From: Diorhabda sublineata
Lineage: Eukaryota; Arthropoda; Insecta; Coleoptera; Chrysomelidae
Direction of reading: 5' to 3'
Assembly: GCF_026230105.1 (NCBI RefSeq)
Contig: NC_079485.1
Span: 27,261,572-27,325,571, forward strand
Length of the DNA stretch: 64,000 nucleotides
This document shows, one piece after another, positions 12,324 to 23,609 of the stretch. The position numbers and the translations under genes were made by a program. The notes beneath the pieces were generated by a model. The model was given only the letters and a program-made list of their open reading frames with translations, was not told where the DNA came from and searched no databases. Every line of letters starts with the position of its first letter. Positions within the stretch are counted from its first letter, which is position 1.

Positions 12324-12327
12324 TTAA

Positions 12328-13060
12328 TAAGGCTACTGAAGGTACCACCAGTGAGAGATTACTGTTATTATTCACTTCAGAACAAAATGTAAATATAAGT
12401 TCCTACCAAAGTAAAAAATTGAAGAAAATATCAATCAGTTTCTTTTTGTTTGAAAAAAAAAATGAGGACATAAATTTTCACAACTCAAAACTCTCTTGAA
12501 GAAATAAAAATCATTTCAACACTGACGATTATGCATTAAAGTCCCTAAACAAACCGTGAAGTTTGTCATGAAATTTCGGAGAATTTCCATAATTTCAGCA
12601 CGTCTAGTTGCAATAATTCACAATTCGTTCAACTATTGTATCGTTTTTAACAATTTTTATACCCTAAGTTTTAAAATGGGACATTACATATTTATATATC
12701 CCATAAAAAGGTGATTCCTAACCATCAATTCAATAGAATTTAATATACATGATAAATTGAATTAAATGTACACAATAATTTGAATTAAATATATATGTAG
12801 AAGTAAATAATCAAAAGACAAAATAATTAGCATAAAGCATCATGATTGTAGTATTCCATATAAATGGAAATTTATTCAGGCTATCAAAGCCACTTTTACC
12901 TGTAGCCTAAAAATTAAAAAAAGTTCACTTAATCTAATTTTTATAAAATTATAGCAAAAACTATAAATTGAGACTTCCTAAATTAATACTTCAGCCATTA
13001 TAAAAACTGTGGCATTAGTTGGGAAAGTGCGATTCGTGAACCTCCCCTCTAATCTTGTTT
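12328..13060. other. AT-rich stretch with the 3' UTR of moira
   Basis: Minus-strand AATAAA at 12876-12871, about 185 bases past the moira stop, is a plausible polyadenylation signal. Nothing else is recognised; the open stretch at 12284-12499 starts inside the piggyBac end and looks like chance. Confidence 0.4.
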
Positions 13061-16000
13061 TTATATATGAATATGAGGCGGAGCTTGTGGAGAAGCTACT
13101 GCTGCTGCTTGGGGAGATGGAGGTGTAGGAGTTGTACTTGGTCCAGTTTCAGTAGGTGGGGTTGAATGTGTTGTGGGCGGTTGTTGAGCAGCCCATTGTC
13201 CTTGTTCGGCTTGTAACCTTTGATGTGCTTGTTGCCTAGCTCTAAACTCAGCAGCTTTCAACTGTTCTAAATGAAATTGTTGTCTTTCTGTGATGAGTTG
13301 TTGTCTTTGATATTCAAGACCTTCCCTTTCTCTTTCCATAGTAGTTTCTAGTTCTTCAAAATGTCTTAGTTTAATTTCTAGTTTCTTCATTTGGGTCTCA
13401 ACAAGCAAAGCTACTAATGATTTAATTTTTCTTTCTTCTACAGCTGCTAAGTGTTTGGCTTTAACGGCTGCAGCTGATAAAGCAGCTGCCGCTGCACTTT
13501 GCATTTCACTATCTTTAACTTTTTCTGTTTTGCATTCAGATATATCAATTTTTTCTTCTTTTTCGACATCTGAAGTTTCTGTCTTTATTTTATCACTACT
13601 TTTTTCTTCTTTACTTTCACCATTCTTCTTTTCTTCGGCAACTTTATCTTCCTCTTTAATTTCTTCCTTTTTAATTTTATCTTCTTCTTCCTTATCAGGT
13701 ACTGTTCCTGCTATACCAGTAAGTGATAAATTAGCAGCAGGATCATACTTACCTTCAGCATTTGAAGCTTCAACATTCTTTAAATGAGCATCCATAACAG
13801 AGGCAGGTACTTCATCTTTGATTCTAGCAAATTCATTCATAGCTGATTTTGCGGCTGCTGCTGCCACTCTAGGGTCAACTATGGATGCTAAAAATGCAAC
13901 CGTAGACATTATTGGATTTCCTGCTTTACTGAAGGGAATAGGTTGATATGCTAGAGGTCCTAAGGCCCCTCCAGCTTCTGGATCTTCTAAATAAGGATCT
14001 TCAATAGGTAGCCTAAGAAAATGCAGAATACATTCATCCTGAGTGCGAGATCCTACATGTTCACACACTTTATTCCAATCATCTTTATACATTTCTAATC
14101 CTTCTAGTAGTAATAACGTTTCTTGTTCAGTCCAATCCCTCGTTAGAGATGCTGCACTTTTGTTTCTTAAAACAGCGGGTTTCTTAGCATACTGATCTAA
14201 CTTAAGGCCAAAACTAGATATTTCTGTTGTATTTTCAGTTTTTTTAACATCCTGAACTTTGTCAAGATCCAATAAAGTTTTTGCCGCGCTAGGTTGTGGA
14301 GTTTTCGGTGGGTTAATAGGTTGTAGACCCGATGGTGTATCTGAAAGGATATGAAAATGAGATGTGGGCGGTGGACCCATAGGTGTAGGCCGGGAATCTG
14401 TATCAACTTGGTAGTTTATCAAACCCCATTGTTCCAAAAATGCATGGACTCGCATTATAGCACAAACATCTCCAGCAAGATTACGTCTACAAGCTGTACT
14501 AGTTATATACTCAGTGGGATTAAGCCGGTAGGTATCAACCATAAAATTTCTGCAAATAAAATATCAAAAATTATTCAAAGAAGTGAAATAAACGTGAAAA
14601 CAAAATAAATTTTTGGGAAGAAAAATTTATTTCTTAAGAATAACTTTCTTACCTATAAGCTAAATATATTTCTGGGGTTTTAGATTTATTTCTTCCATTA
14701 AAAAATTCGGGCATTGCTCTTTTTTCCACCTCGTGTATTGAATTATAATCAAACCATGCAGAATAAGATGGAATAATGATGTGATGAGTTTGCTCAGTTA
14801 CATTATCTTCTTGTCCATCGTCTTGTGTATTACTATCACTATTTTTACCAGTTTGAGAATCATCACCTCTTTCTTCGTTCTCTTCTAAATCAGTTATAGA
14901 TCCTCCTTTAAGTGGTTGTAATTCATGATCTTTCTTAACAGGCTGATTTGTTGGTGGTGGAGTAGGATTAACTTCAACTATATTAGGTTCTGGAGTTGGT
15001 TCTTCCATGTCTTTCGTTAAATCTTCAGATTCGGGATCCTCTGGTCTTGTTTTTTTCCCTACAGCAGGACTTCTTCCACTTTTTCTTTTGCCTACTTTTG
15101 ACGGAGGAGAAGGGGAGCGTTTCCTTTTACCTTTGTTCTTTTTGTTCCTATCTTCTGAAGGATTCATTAAATCTTCTACAGACATTAATCTAGGATGTAC
15201 TTTCTTCACTCCATTTTCATCTACTTCATAATCCTCCTCCGACATCCATTCATTATACTGATCAGTTTCATAAATCCAATTACAACTAACCCTCCATGGT
15301 CCTGAGTGAGGACTAGAATTATTTTCAATCGTAAGTCCCTCCAGTCCAGCTGACTCCAGGTTGACCCAAGTGTCGAAAGAATTTGGAAAATAATACCAGT
15401 GCATCATAACCATTTTATCTCTTTTGTATGTAGGTCTCCCATATTCATCCTTAAGTGGATCAACTGAGCCATATATTATGTGGGTAGCTGTATCTTCAGT
15501 TTCAACTATTTGCCCATTTCTTTTTCTGACCATTTCCTTTACTTTTTGAGCTACTGCCTTATCGATTTCTGGTTTTATAAATACAATAGGCAAGGTATAT
15601 AGTTTTGCAGTTATTAGTGCCTTTTCCATACTTTGAAACATTTCGTATACACGTTCCAGTTTTGACACATTCTGGAATTTAAAAAAAAACTGGATATAAA
15701 TGTTACATAATGTAAACAAAGTATTCCCGAAATAAGGTATAGCTTGTTTATCATGGTAAGTGTTAGGTTAGCATTCAAAGATATGCAATATTTTTATATA
15801 ATAGATCTATTCAAATAATAAAAGAAAAAAGTTTATGTGTCCTTCATTACAAGATATCAAAATAAAAGTTTAATGCTACTCATTCATTCCAAGAATTCAT
15901 ACCAAAAAAATTTGAACGATTTAAAAATAATAGAAAATAATCGTTTACAAACATTTAAAATATTTTCTGACAAATATCACTTATCTTCAAATGTATTAAA

Positions 16001-16974
16001 AATATATCTGCAAATGGAATGAAGTAATTAGTGATTGATTATTAATTCAACAAATATTTAATAGAATATAACTGAACGGAATATAAAAACTCAATAGAAA
16101 TGAAATATAGATATATGCAATGCCTAAAACGGGAAAACATGTTATGTTTATGTTGAAAACAGGGAACTAGGAAGTGATGCATTCACAATTTTTTATATAT
16201 ATCATCACTGATGTATATCACATTAACCTAATTTATAAGAATTATAATTAACAGTTTTGACAAAGTCCATAACATATATATTTTAATGTTCATATATTTA
16301 AGTTATACGCACTTGTAATCTGAAGATGTTAACAATAAATTTCTATTGCTACCATTTGAATTATAGTTGAAAAGAGGAAACAAAATATTACCTTTCCTGA
16401 TGGTATTTCAAACTTTCTCCAGCCATGTTCACTCTTAAATTTATAGGCAGCTAAAAGCATATGACAAAGACCTCCCCCTGGCTTAAAATCTAAGAAATAT
16501 TTAACCTAAAAATAAAACTTATAATAATACCACAACAATATTGATGTAAAATTCACAAATGTTTTATAATGTTGGATAATATTATAAATAACGAAATTAA
16601 ATATTTGAAAATAATAAAGATTGATAATTTTTTTTAGTACTTACAGGTATACGCGTCATTGTTGGCTTCTGGGCATTCTTTCCCAAAAAATCCTCTTGAA
16701 ATTGCATAAATTGAACTGTAGTTGTGGATAGTGTTTTATTTGTAAGTTGTTCGTTTTGGACGTACTTTAAAATAAAAGAACATTATAAACATGTTTCAAT
16801 ATACGTTTCAGATCATAACTAATTTTGTATATACTACTGATTGTAAGCAAAATTTACCTTTTTCCCATTTTTCTGTAACCAGTTTTTTACTGCTTCTAGA
16901 GCAGTGAGTGTTTCTGGGGACTCAAAATACTTTATATTTGGTCCCCCATCCATTTTTGGTCCTATAGACAACAT
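13061..16974 (-). CDS. mor: Moira/SMARCC (BAF155/BAF170-type) SWI/SNF chromatin remodelling subunit
   Basis: Core scaffold subunit of Brahma (SWI/SNF) complexes, acting in the nucleus. Five coding exons: 16858-16974, 16645-16764, 16392-16505, 14653-15671 and 13061-14549. All junctions have GT/AG sites and keep frame, giving 952 residues. The start ATG (16974) opens MLSIGPKMDGGPNIKYF. Domains in order: SMARCC N-terminal module (about 1-250); a basic nuclear-localisation-like stretch (about 294-318); an acidic Ser/Asp/Glu region; SWIRM (about 410-506, beginning HHIIIPSYSAWFDY); SANT/Myb (about 593-641, DWTEQETLLLLEGLEMYKDD); a Lys/Glu-rich linker; a long coiled coil (about 820-905, MKKLEIKLRHFEELE); and a Gln/Pro-rich tail. 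It is shorter than the fly protein (about 1,200 aa), mainly in low-complexity parts. Exon 3 to exon 4 is joined through a 720-bp intron; no breaks seen. Confidence 0.96.
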
Positions 16975-17262
16975 TTTAGCAAATTAATGAAATGAACGCC
17001 GAGGTATGCAAAGCCGATAAATCACTTATATATTTGAATGTACAAAAAAATATGTTCCTTGCCAATATTTGTCGATGCTAGCATACTATCATATTATTAA
17101 ATTATCTTCTTTATTGATATTACAACAATTTCAAGCACTTTGTCATCATTGTCCATCGGCGACCACTATCACATCACATTAGAGCATTTTGACGTTAAGT
17201 TGTGGGAATACGAATGAATCTAGGGAATTTTCAGTCGAGTTAGAACAAAAATAACTACATGA
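16975..17262. promoter_or_regulatory. Probable shared promoter between moira and a plus-strand gene
   Basis: Only 288 bases separate the moira start codon (minus) from the signal-peptide start codon at 17263 (plus). No clear TATA box was seen on either side. A bidirectional promoter is inferred from spacing alone. Confidence 0.4.
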
Positions 17263-17353
17263 ATGATGCTTTTACCAGTAGCGTGGATACTAAAATTTGC
17301 TATTATTCTATTACTTCAGATAAATTGTACTTCAAATAATTCCTGGCCCCAAG
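17263..17353 (+). CDS. First coding exon of a secreted or membrane protein (unidentified)
   Basis: The ATG at 17263 is preceded immediately by an in-frame TGA. The exon encodes about 30 residues with a textbook signal peptide: MMLLPVAWILK, then a hydrophobic core FAIILLLQI, a likely cleavage after INCTS, and an N-x-S sequon (NNS). It ends CCCCAAG followed by the donor GTAAGA in phase 1. The divergent position next to moira supports a genuine transcript. I could not find the following exons downstream on the plus strand, so the gene may have long introns across this repeat-rich stretch, or the exon may be a remnant. Family unknown. Confidence 0.5.
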
Positions 17354-18082
17354 GTAAGAAAATAAATGGACACTTGCTGCAAAAGTGTATCAATCTAACT
17401 CCCAGTTTTTCGAAATTGATAGCGCTGTAGAATTATTTATATTATCATTATAATTTCTTCTATTATATACAGACTTTACACTTATTATATTTAAGAAACT
17501 ATTATATTTTTATTACTCAAAGAAATTTATAGAATAGAGGTTATTTAGCGTCATTTCGTTATGTTAGTTGGATTAGGTTAGAGGAATATAAATGTTTGGG
17601 TTTTGCACAAGTTTTACTACAAATCATAAGAATGTCTAATGTAACCCCCATATATCTTTTGCTCTGTACTGTCTGCAGTTGTTTGATCCAAGCACTTTAT
17701 ATTGGGCGTTCAGGTGCTCTCTTCTGTTTCTTGTTTTCTTAAACTAAACTTTTCAAGAACAAAAAATACATACAATTTAATGTTTGTATGGGTGGAAAAA
17801 TAAATTTAAATTAATTATTCTGTACATACTATAAATGTATTTAAATTTTAGTGACAAAAAAAATTAGTATAATTTTGAAATTTAATTAGCTATTAATTTG
17901 ATTTCTATTTGAATTATTTTTTTTTCAATTTTTTTTGCTACCAAAAATATAATCTATATAAAATAAGAAACATAATTTCCAGCCTATTTATGCAGTTTAT
18001 TTAAACCAAATCAAGTACACATTATATTCATAATAATTTATTTTTCTACAAACATATTTTCACATGGACACAGTATGAAAAT
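17354..18082. other. AT-rich stretch, no gene recognised
   Basis: Downstream of the AKH gene and within the putative first intron of the signal-peptide gene. No exon-like reading frame, terminal repeat or polyadenylation pattern of note. Confidence 0.3.
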
Positions 18083-18756
18083 TTAGTTGGAAAATTTTTC
18101 ACATTCCATCAATTTTTGGGCCTCATTCTGAAACAATCAAAAATTAACTCTTCAACTAGAGATAAAATCTCTTGGAATATATTTGGTGGTGGATAAAATC
18201 CACTGGTATTCAAAATTCATTCTTAAGAAAAAAAATTAGTTCTAGATGACGAAGACAATTATAATCATTATCAAAATTTTCAATCCTATATTAATATTTT
18301 GAATATGATAAAAATCTTAAAGCATTGGGTAGGTAGAAGTGAATGTAAGTACAGCATAGGGTTTTGTTCAAATATTTTAGGGGTAAAATTAACGATTTAC
18401 ATAGAGGAAAGCATTTAAAATTTGCTGTGCAAGTGAGGTGTATATAGTTAAGTTTGATGATGAAAGCGGTGTGAATATGATGATGTACAAATTTTAATAA
18501 TAGGGAAATACATTTTATATGATTATAACTTATTTAACAGCAACATAATACCTATTAAGTGATTATCTTATCTATTTGAGAAGCATACCTGAATAATTTT
18601 ATAGATGAGCATGAGGGTATCCATATTTTCTCTGCAATTGTTGTCATTTTCATCTCCAGGATTAAGAGCTCTTTTACCCCAATTAGGGGAGAAGTTCACC
18701 TGTGCCGTACACAATGTAATAATCATAACGATAAAAATAAGAATAACTTTATACAT
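18083..18756 (-). CDS. Akh: Adipokinetic hormone precursor (mature peptide pQVNFSPNW-amide)
   Basis: Neuropeptide prohormone that mobilises lipid, carbohydrate or proline stores; in insects it is normally made in the corpora cardiaca. Two coding exons, 18589-18756 and 18083-18127, with donor GTATGC and acceptor TTTCAG, give 70 residues. Residues 1-18 are a signal peptide (MYKVILIFIVMIITLCTA). Residues 19-26 are QVNFSPNW, followed by G (amide donor) and the dibasic KR. The associated peptide has LMLIYKIIQNEAQKLMEC, with one Cys in each exon (residue 41 and near residue 65) as expected of AKH-precursor-related peptides. Exon 2 (NEAQKLMECEKFSN) was found by reading the downstream sequence for the conserved tail. 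The octapeptide is identical to Peram-CAH-I, known from cockroaches and leaf beetles. Confidence 0.96.
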
Positions 18757-18823
18757 TTTGAGAATAGAAGTGATTCACAAGAAAGATCTGACACGAATGT
18801 AGTTTTTCGAACTTCTGGAGTAA

Positions 18824-18831
18824 CTTTTATA
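18824..18831 (-). promoter_or_regulatory. TATA box of the AKH gene
   Basis: TATAAAAG on the minus strand, 68 bases upstream of the AKH start codon. It places transcription start near 18800 and a 5' UTR of about 45 bases. Peptide-hormone genes often use focused TATA promoters; the start site itself is inferred. Confidence 0.7.
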
Positions 18832-19379
18832 GCCAGGGGTGGGCTGGCTATAATTGTCCGCTTCGACTAGTCTGCTCAGATCTGCTGTAACCCCTGCCAA
18901 TCAATTTAATTGGAGAAGCCCTTCGGTAAATATAGTAACAATATCAAGTTGGAAACATGCCGTATACTTTTCAAATTCGCTATTTCCGTTAAAGAAACAC
19001 TAGAAACTTTTCTATTTCCCCGCGGTCGATTAAATTTACAAAACGATCGGATAGATTTATTGAAGCCTCATTTAATTAGTAGGTATTACGTACAGAACAA
19101 ATTTGTTGCTAAAAATGTGAATAATGGAACTTTTTATAAGAAAAAATCGATATACTTACATTAGTCCATAATAGATTATGAATTTAATAGCACACACAGT
19201 ATTCGATTATTTTTTACAAGAATGATTAGAAATATTATAACAAATGCAGTGGAGGTGCTCGATTTGAAGTTACTCAACTGCGAAAAACGTTAAAGAATAA
19301 TTTAGTGTTTATTGGTCACTTCAAATATATCATTTTTAAAAAGTATAACCATCATCAGCAATTAAAAAGTTATCTATAG
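18832..19379. other. AKH upstream region and spacer
   Basis: A GC-richer patch at 18836-18890 directly upstream of the TATA box may hold AKH regulatory sites. The rest is AT-rich without recognisable genes; the open stretch at 18910-19164 has no recognisable domain. Confidence 0.3.
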
Positions 19380-20240
19380 GTTAACAGGCAGCGGATTTTA
19401 GGAAGTTCAGTAGATTTCTGGAGAAAACTAACATGATATTTGTATCTAATGTCCAATATCTCGCGAGGCGCCTCCTAGAAGCTCTCGACACGAGTCTTGG
19501 TAACTATCTACACTACCGTTTTAAAGTATACTCACGTCTCTTGACTCGCACCCAATTAACCGACTCAGACAGATACGAGTGAAGGCGAGCACACCATATA
19601 CAATCTGGCACTTGAGTTGCTTCGCGTAGCCTCGTGGAGAAACTGATCAGGCATAACAAAACTAGCGACTATCACCAGAAATTTAACACGAATCACTTTG
19701 TACTGTGGTTTGAGTCCGTCCTGAAACATGTAGATCAATCTATTTTTGGTAATGGTTAACACTTCCTATCTTAGTAGCCGGAGCGAACGTATTATCACTT
19801 CAAACAAACACACTTCAGTTTGCGTTTTGCATATATGTAATATTTCTACATGAACAGGTTAAACTGGAAAGAATGTCCCACTACTAAGGTACCAACTATT
19901 TTCTCTCTCGTTCTAGATACCTGGTTCAGATTGTGATGCTTGAGAATGCTCAGAACCAAGATGGAACCTCGGAGGAGAGAGAAAGCGTTATCATTCTCTC
20001 TTCCTTGGTCGGAACAGCTTCCACTTATAAAAACTGTCCATATAGAAGTATTACATTCCCCGTAAGGGGAAGTGTTACCCACTAAGAGAAACAGCAACTG
20101 CATTTTTCCATCTCACTTATTCAGACACTATACGTTGTGCGCAAGCGTTGCAACTGTAGTAGGGAAGTGTAGTGGGAGAAGCTCCATACACCGGAAGCGT
20201 ATAATACAGTCATAGTAACCACTTTTGGCTCGTGGGTCGA
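19380..20240. repeat. GC-richer repeat-like block, unclassified
   Basis: Base composition is clearly higher in G+C than its surroundings. The sequence around 19936-19985 (gagaatgctcagaaccaag, then ggaacctcggagg) has a diverged relative at 20697-20740 (gagaatgtgcagaaccgag, then ggagcctcgtag). No protein motif, long terminal repeat or inverted end could be established, so I call it only a repeat-like block. Confidence 0.4.
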
Positions 20241-20585
20241 ATCACACGGCTAATTTCTTTTTTTATTTGTTATTATGAATTATTTATATGTATGTATACA
20301 AAAGTATTTTAAATAATTGAAAATTACAATTTCGTAATGTTTAATTGCCATACTCAAATTCAACATCTACGTATACAATTGCGCTTGTGAGCATGCTCCA
20401 TTCTTGGGCATGCGCATAGCATTTTAAGTCCAGATGACGGATATATGTATATCTGCATCGTAGGGTCTCTGCATGATTTTCCAGACCTCTACTAGCAATA
20501 TATGAATTCACCTTGTTCTGTTTGTGTTCATTGCAATTATTCAACAATTTCTTTTTATCCATTTCTTAAAAATTATGTTAGTGTT

Positions 20586-20916
20586 CGTTCCAACCTATCA
20601 AAAAGCCGTCATTGGTACGGTGACGATTCTGCGCAATAAAGATTACGTGCTCCAACCGGACAGTTGGTATGGGAAAAAAACGTATATTGCGCATGTTTGA
20701 GAATGTGCAGAACCGAGCCGGAGCCTCGTAGAATAGAGATACATATATGATCGTTATACGAACGATTTTGATTTGTGTTCCAACCGACTTAGGTATCGTT
20801 TATGAACCGTTTCCGTTACTTTGTTGGTAGCAAGTACTGTTACAAGAACCGTGCAAAATAACATTTAAACGATTTCAATAACCGTTCCAAGGACGGTCCA
20901 GATTTTCAGATTGGAA
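20586..20916. mobile_element. Possible short inverted-repeat element
   Basis: Left edge GTTCCAACCTATC and right edge (reverse complement GTTCCAATCTGAA) are imperfect inverted repeats about 330 bp apart. Internal copies of gttccaacc and accgttcc support a small non-autonomous DNA element. No target duplication was identified. Confidence 0.4.
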
Positions 20917-22438
20917 CAAAAATATAAGTGAAAGTGCACATTGCAACAGCAGCTGCCACTTGAACGGCCATGTTGCCAATGCGCAAACTTCTAAGGAATC
21001 TACCTATAATATGATCAAAATTCACTTTTATATTATTATATGAGAGAAGAATTACGATACAATATTTGCATCATTTTCGCATTTTGCTTTACTTCTGAAT
21101 GTGATTTGACTCTAATAATTTGAGATATTTATCCTGGGGTTACAAAACATAAACATGAACGTAAGAATCCAATAAGGAGGCGCCAGATCTAATTAACGAT
21201 TTCTTAAATTATCTGATATAATCAGTCTTATAACGTCGAAGGTCGTATAAAGAAAATATAGTAAAAATAAAAAATATATTACATATTCTAGATCTCTCAC
21301 ACACTTTTTTAATTCTTTATCTAATATTTTGCCCTTAATATATTCCATGTAAATGAAAAAAAACTCACTGTATATAAAGCTACCTAATTTATTGTTGTAT
21401 GTAATGTCATGTAATCAACAATTACACCTAGAAACCATAGGAAAATCATAAATATAGATAATTTGAGGCATAAAATAGTATATATTGTAGATTCATTTTC
21501 TAACATCTTTACAGTATATTGTTTACAATATTGGTATAACATTTTGTACTGGAAAGAGACACTATTTTCAGGTTAGAAAACCATGTAACCATAGAAAACA
21601 GTTTATAGGATTTATGATCTTTTAAAAACTATTATTGTAATGAAAAGGGACATATTGCATTCTCATATTTAAAAAACATTGCAACCGTAAGAAACTTTCT
21701 ATACTTAAAAGTTGTGATCTTCATTATAATGAAAAGAGACACGTGGTGATAAGAAAATGATAAAATCAATGCGCATATTTTGAAACTTTTCAGTCACTTG
21801 TGGTTATTCAACTATTGATTTCATGGAAGCTTGTTGCTGCGGATACTATTGAAACATTGATTTTAACAATAATGATACATTCAAAAAACATGATATTCAA
21901 TAAGTTTGGTTGGGATAGTTACTTTTCAAAGATGTACTAAAAGCCAAAAAGTTTCAAAACTGAAACTTTCAAAAAAACGATTTGGAGGATTTTTATTGCA
22001 AAATTTTATTGGGTTCAAAAGATATTGAATAAAATGGACCTTCATTTTGTATTTTTAAAGAGTTAAAACTTCTTTCGTATACATTTGTATAAATGTTTTA
22101 TCAAAATAACTTTTGACTCTGATTTAATTTGTGAATCACAATTTTATTATAGGACTGTGTAGTTAAGTCATGCTAGTGTGTTGTCCAACAAACATTTACT
22201 AGAATGATCAAAATGTAGAATGATGATCAAACAGAAAAGATTTTATAGTAATAAATCTCTGCAGGTCTCTAAATAATGAAAATATTAGAGGAATGCAATA
22301 AAAGTTATCCAGGACTCTTCCTGGTTTTACATTTTCCCCCTTCAATAAATGCTTTTGTGCTATTCTAAATACAATATCTGGGTACCAAGACCAAAAGTAT
22401 TAAAGTAAAATATATCATATTTTATTGTATTTTTGGAA
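20917..22438. other. AT-rich intergenic stretch with degenerate tandem repeats
   Basis: Contains two to three diverged units of roughly 90-100 bp at about 21548-21740 (see findings). No gene recognised. Confidence 0.4.
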
Positions 22439-22573
22439 ATGCGTGAAAAGAAAATCTGCGATGTTTGTGGCCCGGACAGCAAAGTTAAATCTAATAAAAA
22501 GTTTATCTCGTTAAAGAAAGAGTTCGGTGAAAGCACAACCGTTTTATTATGTTACACAGATAACGACAAGTAA
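22439..22573 (+). CDS. 44-residue ORF with a CxxC pair (hypothetical)
   Basis: The ATG at 22439 opens MREKKICDVCGPDSK, continues with KFISLKKEFGESTTVLLC and ends YTDNDK at a TAA. It holds Cys-x2-Cys-Gly near the N-terminus and one more Cys near the C-terminus, with strongly charged composition unlike the surrounding AT-rich noise. It might be a small zinc-binding protein, one exon of a larger gene, or a transposon-derived fragment. I do not recognise the family and see no splice partner. Confidence 0.35.
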   Translation: MREKKICDVCGPDSKVKSNKKFISLKKEFGESTTVLLCYTDNDK

Positions 22574-23609
22574 TGAAAACGAAGGTAGGAGTAAGTATAC
22601 AACATTTATTTGTTTTAATAGAAATTGATTGTATGTTTACACAAACAGTTATATTGGATATGAAATAAGAGTTACAAATACAAGATTGATTGATGTTCGA
22701 AATCGAATTAAAACAATTTTTAAATCCAAAACCTGTGTGTTCTTTTAAACTACTGAGAGTTTATATAAAGTAAGACATTTCAACGAAACATTTTCATATA
22801 GGTAGGTAATAAGTGATTGAATTTGCAAAATCAGTTGCTTTAATATAATTTTCCATGACAATATAAAATATGAATATTTTATCATAGAAATCTGTAGTTT
22901 TCGGTGTTCAACGATCTTTAAACGTTATCGGTTTCTGTTCTCTAATTCTACAACTTAAATTTACCCACTGACGGCTTTGTAACAATAATTTTTAAAATGA
23001 TTTGGCTTTTTTTCTATAGAAAGATTATCAAGCGATTTTTGGAAAAATACGTCTAATATTATTTCACTATTAATATTATGCCAAAATACAAATATTTTTA
23101 TGGTTCTAACATTGGATATGCCGCTCTCTTTTCTGGTCCTACCAATCTGCCACACCAGTTATACCAATACTAATGATATGTCTCAAACAATTGGTTGGGA
23201 CAAAACAAAGCGTATTACTTTGGGAACAATGAAATCAATAAAACAAATGATTTTTCGTCTCTTAATGTTACATAACAATGTATAGAAAGGTTTATTAGTT
23301 ATCGACTCCTTTTGGTACTATTATTCATTGTATCAAGATTACTAATAAAGATGTACATTATTGAGCATAAAATTAACTTTTGCCATAAACAAATTTTAAC
23401 CAGTTTAATGCTACCAACTATTAAAACGACAAATCACTAGAAAATGTATTTTGTTTACAGTTAAATTTGAGGTTGACTTCTGACTTGTTGACACGCTCAA
23501 CTGGGTGTGCCTTATTAATAAGGTAAGTCTTAGTTTAATCATCTTAATTATTATATTAATATACCGTGTATTTTGAACATTCACAGGCAGCAATTATAAA
23601 TACTCCAAA
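22574..23609. other. Intergenic stretch upstream of the four-pass membrane protein gene
   Basis: AT-rich. The last 150 bases probably contain the 5' UTR and promoter of the gene starting at 23610; no TATA box is evident. The open stretches here have no recognisable domains. Confidence 0.3.

Noticed and set aside
13455..13787. 110-codon open frame opposite moira
   Set aside because: Antisense shadow of the Lys/Glu-rich moira coding exon (gives Ser/Phe-rich nonsense).
19846..20103. Solo LTR in the GC-richer block
   Set aside because: No TG...CA ends, primer-binding site or target duplication could be found.
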